From Thermodesulfobacteriaceae bacterium (GTDB taxonomy: Bacteria > Desulfobacterota > Dissulfuribacteria > Dissulfuribacterales > UBA3076), in the NCBI GenBank assembly GCA_012961845.1, contig DTYO01000040.1, positions 1-14,152 of the forward strand: a stretch of DNA of 14,152 nucleotides, given 5' to 3'. Position 1 is the stretch's first letter. Each line of letters opens with the position of its first letter. A model generated the notes under the pieces. It saw nothing but the letters and a program-made list of their open reading frames with translations, did no database searches and was not told the DNA's origin. Shown here piece after piece: positions 1 through 6,688 of this stretch. Both the position numbers and the translations under genes were made by a program.

Positions 1-857
1 AGAAATGTCCATCTAAACCACATCATGAGGAAGAGGAAGAAATAGACCTTCAACAGAAACCATATTACTCCTGGGAGCACCGGACCGTGCCATCCTCCAA
101 GAAAAAGAATCGATGCCAGCGCCGAGGCCACGAACATATAGGTGTATTCGGCCAGAAAAAAGATGGAAAACGTCATCCCTGAATATTCGGTATGAAAACC
201 AGCGACCAGTTCACTCTCGGCTTCGGCGAAATCAAAAGGGCTTCTGTTCGTTTCCATAGTAATGGTAACGATATAGACAATGAACGCCAGGGGCTGGGAG
301 AAACAATACCAGCCGTCATTCTGTGCAAGTACGATTTCTTTCAGGCTGAATGACCCTGAAAGCAGAATTATGGGCAGTATGCAGAGTAGAAGAGGGATCT
401 TGTACGCCAGTATCTGGGCAATAGCCCTGGCAGCACCTAGCAGTGCGTACTTGTTGTCAGATCCCCAGCCTGCCAGAAGTATCCCGACTGTGTTCAGAAG
501 GCCGAGGGCTACCACAAGAAGCAGGCCTATTTCCAGGTCGTGTACCTGCATGGTCTCTGAAAACGGCACGGGCATGAGGGCAACAAATACTGGAACCAGG
601 CAGACTACCGGTGCAAGCAGGAAAAGAGGGGTGTCGGCATGGTGTGGAATGATTATCTGTTTAGCCACAAGCTTTATGCCGTCTGCTAGGGTCTGCATCA
701 GACCGTGAGGACCCACTTCCATGGGACCCAGCCTGAACTGCATATGGCCGGCCACCTTGCGTTCCATCCATACCACTATCACGGCATTCAGGGCCACCAC
801 AGCAGTGATGCCGAGCAGGGACAGCAAGGTTGTGAGAGGGGAAATAGTTGTCATCAT
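1..857 (-). CDS. nuoH: NADH-quinone oxidoreductase subunit H (NuoH), 3' part cut off by window edge
   Basis: Membrane subunit of complex I (ND1 homologue) that joins the quinone-binding arm to the proton pumps. I translated the minus strand by hand from ATG 855-857, which overlaps the nuoD stop by four bases (ATGA); a second ATG at 852-854 is possible. About 285 residues are visible before the sequence runs out. Family motifs are clear: MERKVAGHMQFRLGP (about residues 31-45), GWGSDNKYALLGAARAIAQ (130-148) and NRSPFDFAEAESELVAGF (from about 205), with several hydrophobic helices. Two usually acidic positions differ: the SYE-type motif after RAIAQ reads AYK (K153), and the usual TKE-type loop motif reads AKQ (Q67). 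The remaining acidic residues of the FDFAEAESE loop are present. Identification is certain; the effect of the substitutions is unknown. Confidence 0.96.
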   Translation of the reverse strand, partial: MMTTISPLTTLLSLLGITAVVALNAVIVVWMERKVAGHMQFRLGPMEVGPHGLMQTLADGIKLVAKQIIIPHHADTPLFLLAPVVCLVPVFVALMPVPFSETMQVHDLEIGLLLVVALGLLNTVGILLAGWGSDNKYALLGAARAIAQILAYKIPLLLCILPIILLSGSFSLKEIVLAQNDGWYCFSQPLAFIVYIVTITMETNRSPFDFAEAESELVAGFHTEYSGMTFSIFFLAEYTYMFVASALASILFLGGWHGPVLPGVIWFLLKVYFFLFLMMWFRWTF

Positions 858-1993
858 CTGTCTATCTCCGGAATGACCAGGTCGAGGCTGCCCAGAATAC
901 CCAGTACATCCTGCAGCAGTTTTCCTCTGGCAAGTTTTTGGAATATGCTCAGATTGGAAAAAGAAGGGACTCTGAATTTGACCCTGTAAGGGGTCTTGCC
1001 GCCCCGGCTCACAATATAGACGACCAGCTCCCCTCTCGGGGTTTCCACCGCCATGGCCACTTCTCCTTCAGGCGCCTTTATGATCTTGGGTACTTTGGAT
1101 TTGATCGGTCCGTCAGGAATGGTGGTTACTGCCTGTTCAATTATATTGAGGCTCTGTTCTATTTCCTGCATCCGCACCGTATACCTGGCCTGGCACCCTC
1201 CTGTCTCTCCTGTGGGGACTTCGAAATGAAAACGCTGGTATATTGAGTAGGGCTCATTTCTTCTAACGTCGTAAGAGATGCCGGTTCCCCTGAGTATGGG
1301 CCCGGTTACACCATATTCTGCGGCGTCCGAACAGGTTATGGCGCCGATTCCGCTGGTACGGTGCTGAAAGATCACATTTCCGCTCACAAGGTCGTGGTAT
1401 GATGGAAGCCTCTCCCTGAGATATTTTATATAATCCATCACATTGCAGAGAAATGAATCTGTTATATCCTGAAAGACTCCGCCAAACCTGTAATAACAGT
1501 ATGTGAGCCTGGAGCCAGTTACGGATTCAAGAAGATCAAGAATTTTTTCTCTGTCTGCAAATGCCTGAAGAAACGGTGTAAAAGCCCCCAGGTCCAGGAG
1601 GAAGGCGCCGTACCAGAGCAGATGGCTTGAAATCCTGTTGAGTTCTACAGTTATAATGCGAATATATTCAGCGCGGTCGGGGACTTCGTATTCGCACAAT
1701 TTTTCCACTGCACAGACCCATGCCTGGTTATAGGAGAGAGCAGCCAGGTAGTCCATTCGTGCCATGTATGGAAGCATCTGGGAATAGGTCATGTTCTCAG
1801 CGATCTTTTCCTGCATGCGGTGCCCGTAGCCAAGGACCGGATCAGCATCCAGTACATATTCCCCGTCCATCTTGACTATGATCCTCAGAACTCCGTGAGT
1901 ACCGGGATGCTGCGGACCGAGATTGAGAATGAAGGACTCGTCCCCTATGGGTTCTAATGAGTGTCTGATTGTTGTGGCTGGGTTCGTAGTCAT
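854..1993 (-). CDS. nuoD: NADH-quinone oxidoreductase subunit D (NuoD)
   Basis: The 49-kDa-type subunit of complex I, which forms the quinone-binding cavity with NuoB. The protein has 379 residues, close to the stand-alone NuoD length, and is not fused to NuoC. LGPQHPGTHGVL (residues 25-36) carries the conserved histidine loop. MDYL (80-83) carries the tyrosine that faces the quinone head group in the family. The C terminus LGSLDLVIPEIDR is the typical NuoD end. Some normally stable stretches diverge: GYGHRMQEK where HRG is usual, and SYNQAW where SNNHA is usual. Its ATG overlaps the nuoC stop by four bases (1990-1993), and its own stop overlaps the nuoH start the same way, implying translational coupling. 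The subunit sits at the cytoplasmic face of the membrane. Confidence 0.97.
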   Translation of the reverse strand: MTTNPATTIRHSLEPIGDESFILNLGPQHPGTHGVLRIIVKMDGEYVLDADPVLGYGHRMQEKIAENMTYSQMLPYMARMDYLAALSYNQAWVCAVEKLCEYEVPDRAEYIRIITVELNRISSHLLWYGAFLLDLGAFTPFLQAFADREKILDLLESVTGSRLTYCYYRFGGVFQDITDSFLCNVMDYIKYLRERLPSYHDLVSGNVIFQHRTSGIGAITCSDAAEYGVTGPILRGTGISYDVRRNEPYSIYQRFHFEVPTGETGGCQARYTVRMQEIEQSLNIIEQAVTTIPDGPIKSKVPKIIKAPEGEVAMAVETPRGELVVYIVSRGGKTPYRVKFRVPSFSNLSIFQKLARGKLLQDVLGILGSLDLVIPEIDR

Positions 1994-2427
1994 ATTGCCT
2001 TGAAATTCTTTCGCAGAGGATGAAAGGCGAAATCTTCGGGCAGGAGAAGGTGTCTGGTATCCATGCTGCCCTCAAAGGTAATGCCGAAAAATTCAGCAGT
2101 TTCGCGTTCGTGCCATACGGCTCCGGGATATATACTACCGATACTTGGGAGTACCGGATTGTCCCGCGCCGTTTTTATCCTGGCTGCAATCCTGGCCGGG
2201 CCTTGGTAATGATTGAATACGTACAGACCTTCAATCTCATTTTCTTCGATGAGATCTATTGCGGTGATCAGTTCGAGGAAAAAACCGTGGTCCCGCATGC
2301 AGAATACAAAGCCTTCCATGTCAACGGGTTCAATATGAATATGACAATGGAGGCCTGTGGCCTGGTGGTCTGATTCCACAGGCTTGAACCGGCTTTCCTT
2401 CAGTGCTTTTTCAATGATTTCATGCAT
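1990..2427 (-). CDS. nuoC: NADH-quinone oxidoreductase subunit C (NuoC)
   Basis: The 30-kDa-type peripheral subunit of complex I, which packs against NuoD. At 145 residues it is on the short side for the family. The family signature is at residues about 106-116 (WHERETAEFFG), followed by HLLLPEDFAFHPLRKNF, which is the typical C-terminal motif ending in a basic tail. It starts four bases after the nuoB stop and ends in an ATGA overlap with nuoD, so it lies in the same transcript. NuoC has no metal-binding cysteine motif and its role is structural. Identification rests on the WHERE...PLRK signature and on position between nuoB and nuoD. Confidence 0.95.
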   Translation of the reverse strand: MHEIIEKALKESRFKPVESDHQATGLHCHIHIEPVDMEGFVFCMRDHGFFLELITAIDLIEENEIEGLYVFNHYQGPARIAARIKTARDNPVLPSIGSIYPGAVWHERETAEFFGITFEGSMDTRHLLLPEDFAFHPLRKNFKAI

Positions 2428-2431
2428 GGCT

Positions 2432-2944
2432 TCAGGCTGTCTCCGTGGTGGCCTCAGGAGATTCCGGGAACCTCCTGGTGCCGGTCAAGTTCTCCTGTAG
2501 CTTAATAAAGGCCTCAATCAGTGCCTCAGGCCTTGGTGGGCATCCAGGTACATACACATCCACAGGAATCAGGTTGTCCACACCTTCGACCACAGAGTAA
2601 TTGTATCCGAGTTTGAACGGGCCTCCGGAAATGGCACAGTTTCCCATTGCTATCACCCACTTGGGGGCCGGCATCTGGTCATAAAGTCTTACAACCGCAG
2701 GGGCCATTTTCCTGGTGACCGTGCCGGCGACAATCATGACGTCCGCCTGTCTGGGGGTGGCCCTGAAAACGCCGGCCCCGAAACGGTCAAGGTCGAAACG
2801 AGGTCCTGCAGCGGACATCATTTCTATGGCACAGCATGCCAGACCAAATGTAAGAGGCCACAGTGAATTCGCCCTCGCCAGGTTGAGGATTTTTTCAAGC
2901 TGGGCTATGTGAATTATCGGAGGGAGAGTGCTTCCCGTTCCCAT
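2432..2944 (-). CDS. nuoB: NADH-quinone oxidoreductase subunit B (NuoB)
   Basis: Subunit that binds the terminal [4Fe-4S] cluster N2 of complex I and hands electrons to quinone. I chose the ATG at 2942-2944 (170 residues) because an AGGGG element lies seven bases upstream; the in-frame ATG at 2963-2965 has no ribosome-binding site. In this numbering the four N2 ligands are visible: the tandem pair C37-C38 in FGLACCAIEMM, C103 in MGNCAISGG, and C135 in VPGCPPRPE. The start lies inside the nuoA 3' end, a 31-base overlap in another frame, which suggests coupled translation. All elements needed for an active N2 site are intact. Confidence 0.97.
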   Translation of the reverse strand: MGTGSTLPPIIHIAQLEKILNLARANSLWPLTFGLACCAIEMMSAAGPRFDLDRFGAGVFRATPRQADVMIVAGTVTRKMAPAVVRLYDQMPAPKWVIAMGNCAISGGPFKLGYNYSVVEGVDNLIPVDVYVPGCPPRPEALIEAFIKLQENLTGTRRFPESPEATTETA

Positions 2945-3354
2945 TGCAGTACCCCTTTCTTCCATGCAAAAATGACGGCAAGGAAAAGAACGATTACAAA
3001 GAAAAGAATTTCCAGGAAACCTGTCAGGCCTACACCTTCGCGGTAAATCCTTGCTATCGGAAAGAGGTAGAGTACGTCTACCTCAAAAACTATGAATATG
3101 AGCGCATATAAATAGTAAAATACACCGAAATGAGCCTCTCTGGCCCTGCCGAATGCGGGCATTCCGCACTCGTAAATGGCATTCATGGTAGGGCTGGTTT
3201 CCCTGGGCGCCAGCAGAAAGCCCGCTATTATGGGGGCCACGGCAAACAATGTGCCCAGAACAAGCAGTGTAGCCAGAATGAACCCGTCATTAGCCAGTTC
3301 CCTGTTAGCGTGCAGGTCTATTGTGGGGAAGTTGAAATGTAATGGAAAATGCAT
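2914..3354 (-). CDS. nuoA: NADH-quinone oxidoreductase subunit A (NuoA), first gene of the nuo cluster
   Basis: Small membrane subunit of complex I (ND3 homologue), 146 residues. Three hydrophobic helices are visible: about residues 24-48, 80-105 and 113-132. The family motif YECGMPAFGRAREAHFGV precedes the second helix. The conserved acidic helix motif reads FEVDVLYLFP instead of the commoner FDVEV form, so the two acidic residues are present but swapped. GGAG lies eight bases before the ATG, a good ribosome-binding site. It is the promoter-proximal gene of nuoABCDH and is divergent from the creatininase-family gene across a 387-base AT-rich intergenic region. Confidence 0.95.
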   Translation of the reverse strand: MHFPLHFNFPTIDLHANRELANDGFILATLLVLGTLFAVAPIIAGFLLAPRETSPTMNAIYECGMPAFGRAREAHFGVFYYLYALIFIVFEVDVLYLFPIARIYREGVGLTGFLEILFFVIVLFLAVIFAWKKGVLQWEREALSLR

Positions 3355-3741
3355 TGTTGTTACTCCATTTTATGCAAGCTTATCAGCAATATGCGTGCCA
3401 CACATAAACAGCGGGATTTCTCCATGTCCTGAAGATGTAACCTGTTGAAAATAAACTAAAAACAGACCATGAGTTTGTGATAAAAATATTAAAATTAGTG
3501 AAAAATAGCCCAATTTTCTTCCGTCGGGTATTTTGTAATCGCTTAGGGGTAAAATTCCCCGATTGCTGAAAAAACTTGAGATATCTATAATAAAAGCTGA
3601 TTTTTTTACTTCATTGATAGTGAAAATATTAATTAGCTACCTAATCAATTTGGGCAGAAAATTATCGCAGGTTTTCTGTATTGTCAAGAAAATCCGACAG
3701 TGTAAATTGACATTGCAGAAATGAAAAAGTAGATTTCACAC
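3355..3741. other. AT-rich divergent intergenic region
   Basis: This stretch separates the leftward nuo operon from the rightward creatininase cluster. It is clearly richer in A and T than either side. No convincing open reading frame, RNA gene or strong hairpin was found. It contains the two candidate divergent promoters near its right end. The remaining 300 bases would form a long nuo leader, or may hold further promoters that I cannot single out. Confidence 0.6.
3659..3687 (-). promoter_or_regulatory. Candidate promoter for the nuo operon
   Basis: On the minus strand a perfect TTGACA (3687-3682) is followed after 15 bases by GATAAT (3666-3661), or after 17 bases by the weaker TAATTT. It points toward nuoA and would give a leader of about 300 bases. 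The spacing of the better -10 is shorter than optimal, so this is only a candidate. The -35 box is the mirror of the -35 box of the plus-strand promoter 19 bases away. Confidence 0.35.
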
Positions 3742-3742
3742 A
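3707..3742 (+). promoter_or_regulatory. Consensus-like sigma-70 promoter placed for a leaderless transcript
   Basis: TTGACA (3707-3712, six of six), a 17-base spacer, then TAGATT (3730-3735, four of six). Six bases separate the -10 box from position 3742, the A of the ATG, so the expected transcription start coincides with the start codon. No Shine-Dalgarno sequence is present before that ATG. The geometry is seen directly; use in vivo is inferred. Confidence 0.55.
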
Positions 3743-4461
3743 TGCTGGTGGAAAAAATGACAATGCCCGCCTTCGAACGGGGTCTAAATGCCACAAAGAC
3801 TGCAGTAATACCGTTCGGGTCAGTGGAAGAACATGGACTGCACCTTCCGCTGGGCACAGATACTATTCATGCTTACGAACTTGCCAGGGAGGCCGGCAGG
3901 CAATATCCCCTGTTCGTTACTCCACCTGTCTGGTACGGACTCTGCCGCAGCACAGGCTGCCATCCTGGAACCATCAGTATCACAGGCGGCACTGTCCGCA
4001 GGCTGGGTGTCGAGATAGTAATGTCTCTGTACAGGCAGGGGCTCAGAAATTTTGTTCTTCTTTCCGGTCATGCCGGCGGAACTCACGTGGCCGCACTTAC
4101 GGACGCAGGAGAAGAAATCCTCGAAACCACCGAGGATGCCAGGATTGCCGTATTGTCTATCCTTGATCTGGTAGCCGCTATCCCGGGTGACATCGTCGAG
4201 ACCGAAGGTGATTCACATGCCGGAGAGGTGGAGACATCTTTGATGCAGCATTTGAGGGCATCGTGGGTAAATGGTACCAGTCCTGCCGAATATCCGTCTT
4301 TTTCTTCCCCTATCCTGGCGAGAAATAAAAAAAAATTCTGGCCGGGAGGTGTCTGGGGAGATCCCTCCAAGGCCTCATCTCAAAAGGGTGAAGTGATCCT
4401 GAAAAGGGAAGCAGAACTCCTGGTGGAACTCGTAAGGAAACTGGAAAAATTCAAAGACTGA
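3742..4461 (+). CDS. Creatininase-family metal-dependent amidohydrolase
   Basis: Member of the creatininase (creatinine amidohydrolase) family, 239 residues, cytoplasmic, no signal peptide. These enzymes use two metal ions to hydrolyse cyclic amides or related C-N bonds. The first metal motif is GSVEEHGLHLPLGTD (26-40), giving E29, H31 and D40. HPGTIS (74-79) matches the family loop. SGHAGGTH (108-115) stands where NGHGGN is usual. HAGEVETS (159-166) holds the second acidic site. The family includes creatininase, MftE of mycofactocin maturation and FAPy deformylase-like enzymes; the substrate here cannot be told, and no mycofactocin genes are near. ATG 3742 has no ribosome-binding site but sits at the predicted transcription start; ATG 3757, preceded by GGTGG, is an alternative. 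It heads a same-strand group with the TlpA-like gene (10 bases downstream) and cbiQ. Confidence 0.85.
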   Translation: MLVEKMTMPAFERGLNATKTAVIPFGSVEEHGLHLPLGTDTIHAYELAREAGRQYPLFVTPPVWYGLCRSTGCHPGTISITGGTVRRLGVEIVMSLYRQGLRNFVLLSGHAGGTHVAALTDAGEEILETTEDARIAVLSILDLVAAIPGDIVETEGDSHAGEVETSLMQHLRASWVNGTSPAEYPSFSSPILARNKKKFWPGGVWGDPSKASSQKGEVILKREAELLVELVRKLEKFKD

Positions 4462-4471
4462 GGTATTGGAA

Positions 4472-4990
4472 GTGGTTAGAGATATATCTACAAGACAGTT
4501 AATGATAGTTGTTTTGCTTGCGCTGCTGGCTGCGATTTTGTTTTCAGCCTGTTCCAGCAGCGCTGATGCACCCAGGGCGTCTGATTTTACCCTCATGACT
4601 CTGGAGGGAGACAGTGTCAGTCTGTCTGATTTTAGCGGTAAGGTGGTACTGGTCAATTTCTTTGCCACTTACTGTCCTCCATGCAGGGCTGAAATTCCTG
4701 ATTTCATAAAACTCCAGGAACATTTTGGTTCTGAAGACTATGTAACTATAGGAATATCCGTTGACCAGAGACCGGAGAAAATACTCCCCGGTTTCATCAA
4801 GGTTCTCAAGATCAGTTATCCTGTATTGCTTGCCAACAGGAAGGTTCTTACAGACTATGGCAATGTATATGCCCTTCCCACGACCTTTCTTCTGGACAGG
4901 GAACACAGGATCGTAAAGAAATACACGGGTATGGTAACTGAGGACCAGCTTAGACCCCTGATCGCCAAAGCGCTCAACAGGAAAGACTAG
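4472..4990 (+). CDS. TlpA/ResA-like thioredoxin-fold lipoprotein
   Basis: Membrane-anchored thiol-disulfide oxidoreductase acting outside the cytoplasm. I chose GTG 4472 because GAGG (4460-4463, over the preceding stop) lies eight bases upstream; TTG 4466 is too close, and ATG 4502 lacks a site but would still include the hydrophobic segment. A signal sequence (about residues 11-24) ends in LFSAC, a lipobox-like site with C27. The active site is ATYCPPCRAEIP (C68 and C71), the CxxC form of AhpC/TSA-Redoxin proteins. The cis-proline is in YALPTTFLLD (P136). Length, 172 residues, is normal for the family. It could reduce periplasmic disulfides, for instance in cytochrome c maturation, but no ccm gene is present. 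It lies between a hydrolase and cbiQ, with 14 bases to the latter. Confidence 0.85.
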   Translation: MVRDISTRQLMIVVLLALLAAILFSACSSSADAPRASDFTLMTLEGDSVSLSDFSGKVVLVNFFATYCPPCRAEIPDFIKLQEHFGSEDYVTIGISVDQRPEKILPGFIKVLKISYPVLLANRKVLTDYGNVYALPTTFLLDREHRIVKKYTGMVTEDQLRPLIAKALNRKD

Positions 4991-5004
4991 ATACGTCGCA
5001 CAAA

Positions 5005-5754
5005 GTGACCTGTGAGCGTTTTGCATCGGGGAATTCCATTCTCCACAGATCCGATCCCAGGGTGAAAATACTGCTGGCCGCCGGATTTGCAGTCGTGACG
5101 GCGGTTATTGAAACCCGGACCGGACAGGTCCTGGCCCTTCTGGGAGGAATGATCCTGATATTGAGTGGGGGTCTGTTGAACCGAGAACTTTTCCGGCGCA
5201 TGGCATGGGTTAATTTTTTCCTTCTCATGCTGTGGTTCATCCTCCCTGTTACTACTCCAGGCAATGCAGCAGCCAAAATCTGGTCTCTGGATATAAGCAG
5301 AGAGGGCCTTGAGCTCGCCCTTTCAGTAACTCTCAAGTGCAATGCCATAGTTCTGGCCAATATCGCCCTGCTGTCCACTTCGACCATCTTTGCCATTGCC
5401 CATGCCTTGGCCCATTTGAATGTTCCGTCCAGGCTGGTGCAGCTCTTTTTCTTTTCATGGCGATATTTTCACGTGATTTATTCAGAATTCAGGAGGCTTA
5501 GGAGGGCTGCCGGGGTCAGGGGGTTTGAGCCCGCGACAGACATGCATACCTACATGACCTATGCTCACATGATAGGCATGCTCTTCATAAGGAGCCTCGA
5601 GAGAGGGGAGAGAGTGTACAAGGCCATGCTGTGCCGGGGGTTTGACGGTACATTCTGGCTGCTCACCCACTTTCATCTGCACCGAAGGGATTTTTTTCTG
5701 GCTTTTGTCTCATCTGCATATATTCTGGCAATTGCAGGGGTGGAATGGTTGTGA
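5005..5754 (+). CDS. cbiQ: CbiQ-type ECF transporter transmembrane (T) component
   Basis: Transmembrane coupling subunit of an energy-coupling-factor importer, probably for cobalt or nickel as part of a CbiMNQO-like system. It has 249 residues with about five hydrophobic segments. SDPRVKILLA (16-25) is the usual N-terminal signature. Two cytoplasmic coupling motifs, RRAAGVRGF (166-174) and YKAMLCRGF (205-213), are the A-R-G-type helices that dock onto the ATPase. The start is GTG with no clear ribosome-binding site and lies 14 bases after the TlpA-like gene. The ATPase partner follows after 268 bases. No CbiM or CbiN is found in the window, so the substrate is inferred from the family; biotin or other ECF uses are possible. 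Confidence 0.88.
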   Translation: MTCERFASGNSILHRSDPRVKILLAAGFAVVTAVIETRTGQVLALLGGMILILSGGLLNRELFRRMAWVNFFLLMLWFILPVTTPGNAAAKIWSLDISREGLELALSVTLKCNAIVLANIALLSTSTIFAIAHALAHLNVPSRLVQLFFFSWRYFHVIYSEFRRLRRAAGVRGFEPATDMHTYMTYAHMIGMLFIRSLERGERVYKAMLCRGFDGTFWLLTHFHLHRRDFFLAFVSSAYILAIAGVEWL

Positions 5755-5869
5755 GTAGAATCTGCCACTATGGCGCCGGATTTCTTGTACTCTGTGAGCA
5801 ATTACAGATCGCAAGGTTTTGCCTGACATCCGCAAATCGTACGGAGATATGTTGTGAGTGATTTCAAAG

Positions 5870-6002
5870 CACCTTTAAAAAATAGGGAATTTTGTTTCAC
5901 AGCAAGGCGCATGAAAAAATACCGCAGACATGTTTCTGATATTTCGAGGATTATTTTTTTATTCAACACGGTTACGTGGCAAAAGACCAATTTTTTAAGG
6001 TG
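5870..6002 (+). repeat. 133-base imperfect palindromic repeat (MITE-like), copy 1
   Basis: The ends form an inverted repeat: CACCTTTAAAAAATAGG (5870-5886) against CCAATTTTTTAAGGTG (5987-6002). Apart from one inserted T and one mismatch they are complementary. Inner parts also pair roughly: TGAAAAAATACC (5912-5923) against the 5945-5966 segment, and TTTTG (about 5890-5894) against CAAAA (5980-5984). The core 5903-5971 is about 73% identical, over its best 49 bases, to a minus-strand segment at 7267-7315. It fills most of the gap between cbiQ and cbiO and ends two bases before the first possible cbiO ATG. No clear target duplication flanks it, though GTGATTT occurs at 5858 and 6014. It may be a mobile palindrome or an RNA hairpin element. 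Confidence 0.65.
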
Positions 6003-6022
6003 TCATGGATGCGGTGATTTGC

Positions 6023-6679
6023 ATGGCGTTGATAGAGCTACAGAACATTTATTTCCAGTATCCAAATTGCCAGAAGGTGCTCGAAGGGGTAAATTTCTCG
6101 CTGGACGACGGGGAAAAGATAGGTCTTCTGGGTGGAAACGGTGCAGGCAAGACAACACTTTTCCACCTCATTCTCGGCTTGCTTGTGCCTGATCAGGGCA
6201 GGGTTTCAATTTTCGGTGGTTATTGCGGCACAGAAACGGACTTCAGGAAGATCCGGCCCAGGATAGGATTGCTGTTCCAGGATCCAGACGACCAGCTTTT
6301 CTGTCCGTCAGTTATAGAAGATGTGGCATTTGGCCCCCTCAATATGGGCATGGCCCATGCAGATGCACGGCGCAGAGCAGTAAATACCTTGGAATCGCTG
6401 GGGATTCGGCACCTGATGGACAGAGTCCCATATCATCTGTCGGGAGGAGAGAAAAGGCTGGTTTCTGTGGCCGCAGTGCTTTCCATGAGGCCTGAAGTTC
6501 TTCTCCTGGATGAGCCTACCACTGGTCTGGATCAGAACATGACCGATCGCTTGATCGGGGTGCTGCATGAATATCCTGCGAAGGCGTGGATAGTGATCTC
6601 TCACGACCAGAGACTTATAGACGGTCTGACGGAAAAAAACTACCTTTTAGACTGCGGAAGAGTAGTCAGTACATCATGA
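6023..6679 (+). CDS. cbiO: CbiO-type ECF transporter ATP-binding protein
   Basis: ATPase subunit that powers the ECF importer with CbiQ, on the cytoplasmic face of the membrane. From ATG 6023 it has 218 residues. Walker A is GGNGAGKT (37-44), the Q-loop glutamine is Q86 in LLFQDPDDQLF, the signature is LSGGEKR (139-145), Walker B is VLLLDEP (159-165) and the switch histidine is H194. The DPDDQLF segment after the Q-loop is characteristic of CbiO/EcfA ATPases. I chose ATG 6023 because GGTG lies six bases upstream and family members begin close to the IELQNIYFQYP strand; ATG 6005 is an alternative, with AAGGTG only two bases ahead, inside the repeat. It is shorter than many CbiO proteins (about 270 residues) because the C-terminal extension is missing. 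It ends nine bases from the convergent DJ-1-like gene. Confidence 0.92.
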   Translation: MALIELQNIYFQYPNCQKVLEGVNFSLDDGEKIGLLGGNGAGKTTLFHLILGLLVPDQGRVSIFGGYCGTETDFRKIRPRIGLLFQDPDDQLFCPSVIEDVAFGPLNMGMAHADARRRAVNTLESLGIRHLMDRVPYHLSGGEKRLVSVAAVLSMRPEVLLLDEPTTGLDQNMTDRLIGVLHEYPAKAWIVISHDQRLIDGLTEKNYLLDCGRVVSTS

Positions 6680-6688
6680 ATGTCGTAT

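Noticed and set aside
280..708. Plus-strand reading frame of 142 codons opposite nuoH
   Set aside because: The minus strand translates to an unbroken NuoH with family motifs; this frame is composition-driven.
3546..3561. GGGG-TAAAATT-CCCC mini-palindrome in the nuo upstream region
   Set aside because: A four-base stem without a U-run on either strand in a position where no terminator is needed.
3632..3645. ATTAG-CTAC-CTAAT inverted repeat
   Set aside because: A five-base stem in AT-rich DNA is expected by chance, and there is no link to a promoter box.
5802..5990. Reading frames on both strands within the cbiQ-cbiO gap
   Set aside because: They coincide with the palindromic repeat and show no ribosome-binding site or protein motif.
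5858..6020. GTGATTT on both sides of the palindromic repeat as a target-site duplication
   Set aside because: The two copies lie at different distances (5 and 11 bases) from the repeat ends, so they do not behave as a clean duplication.
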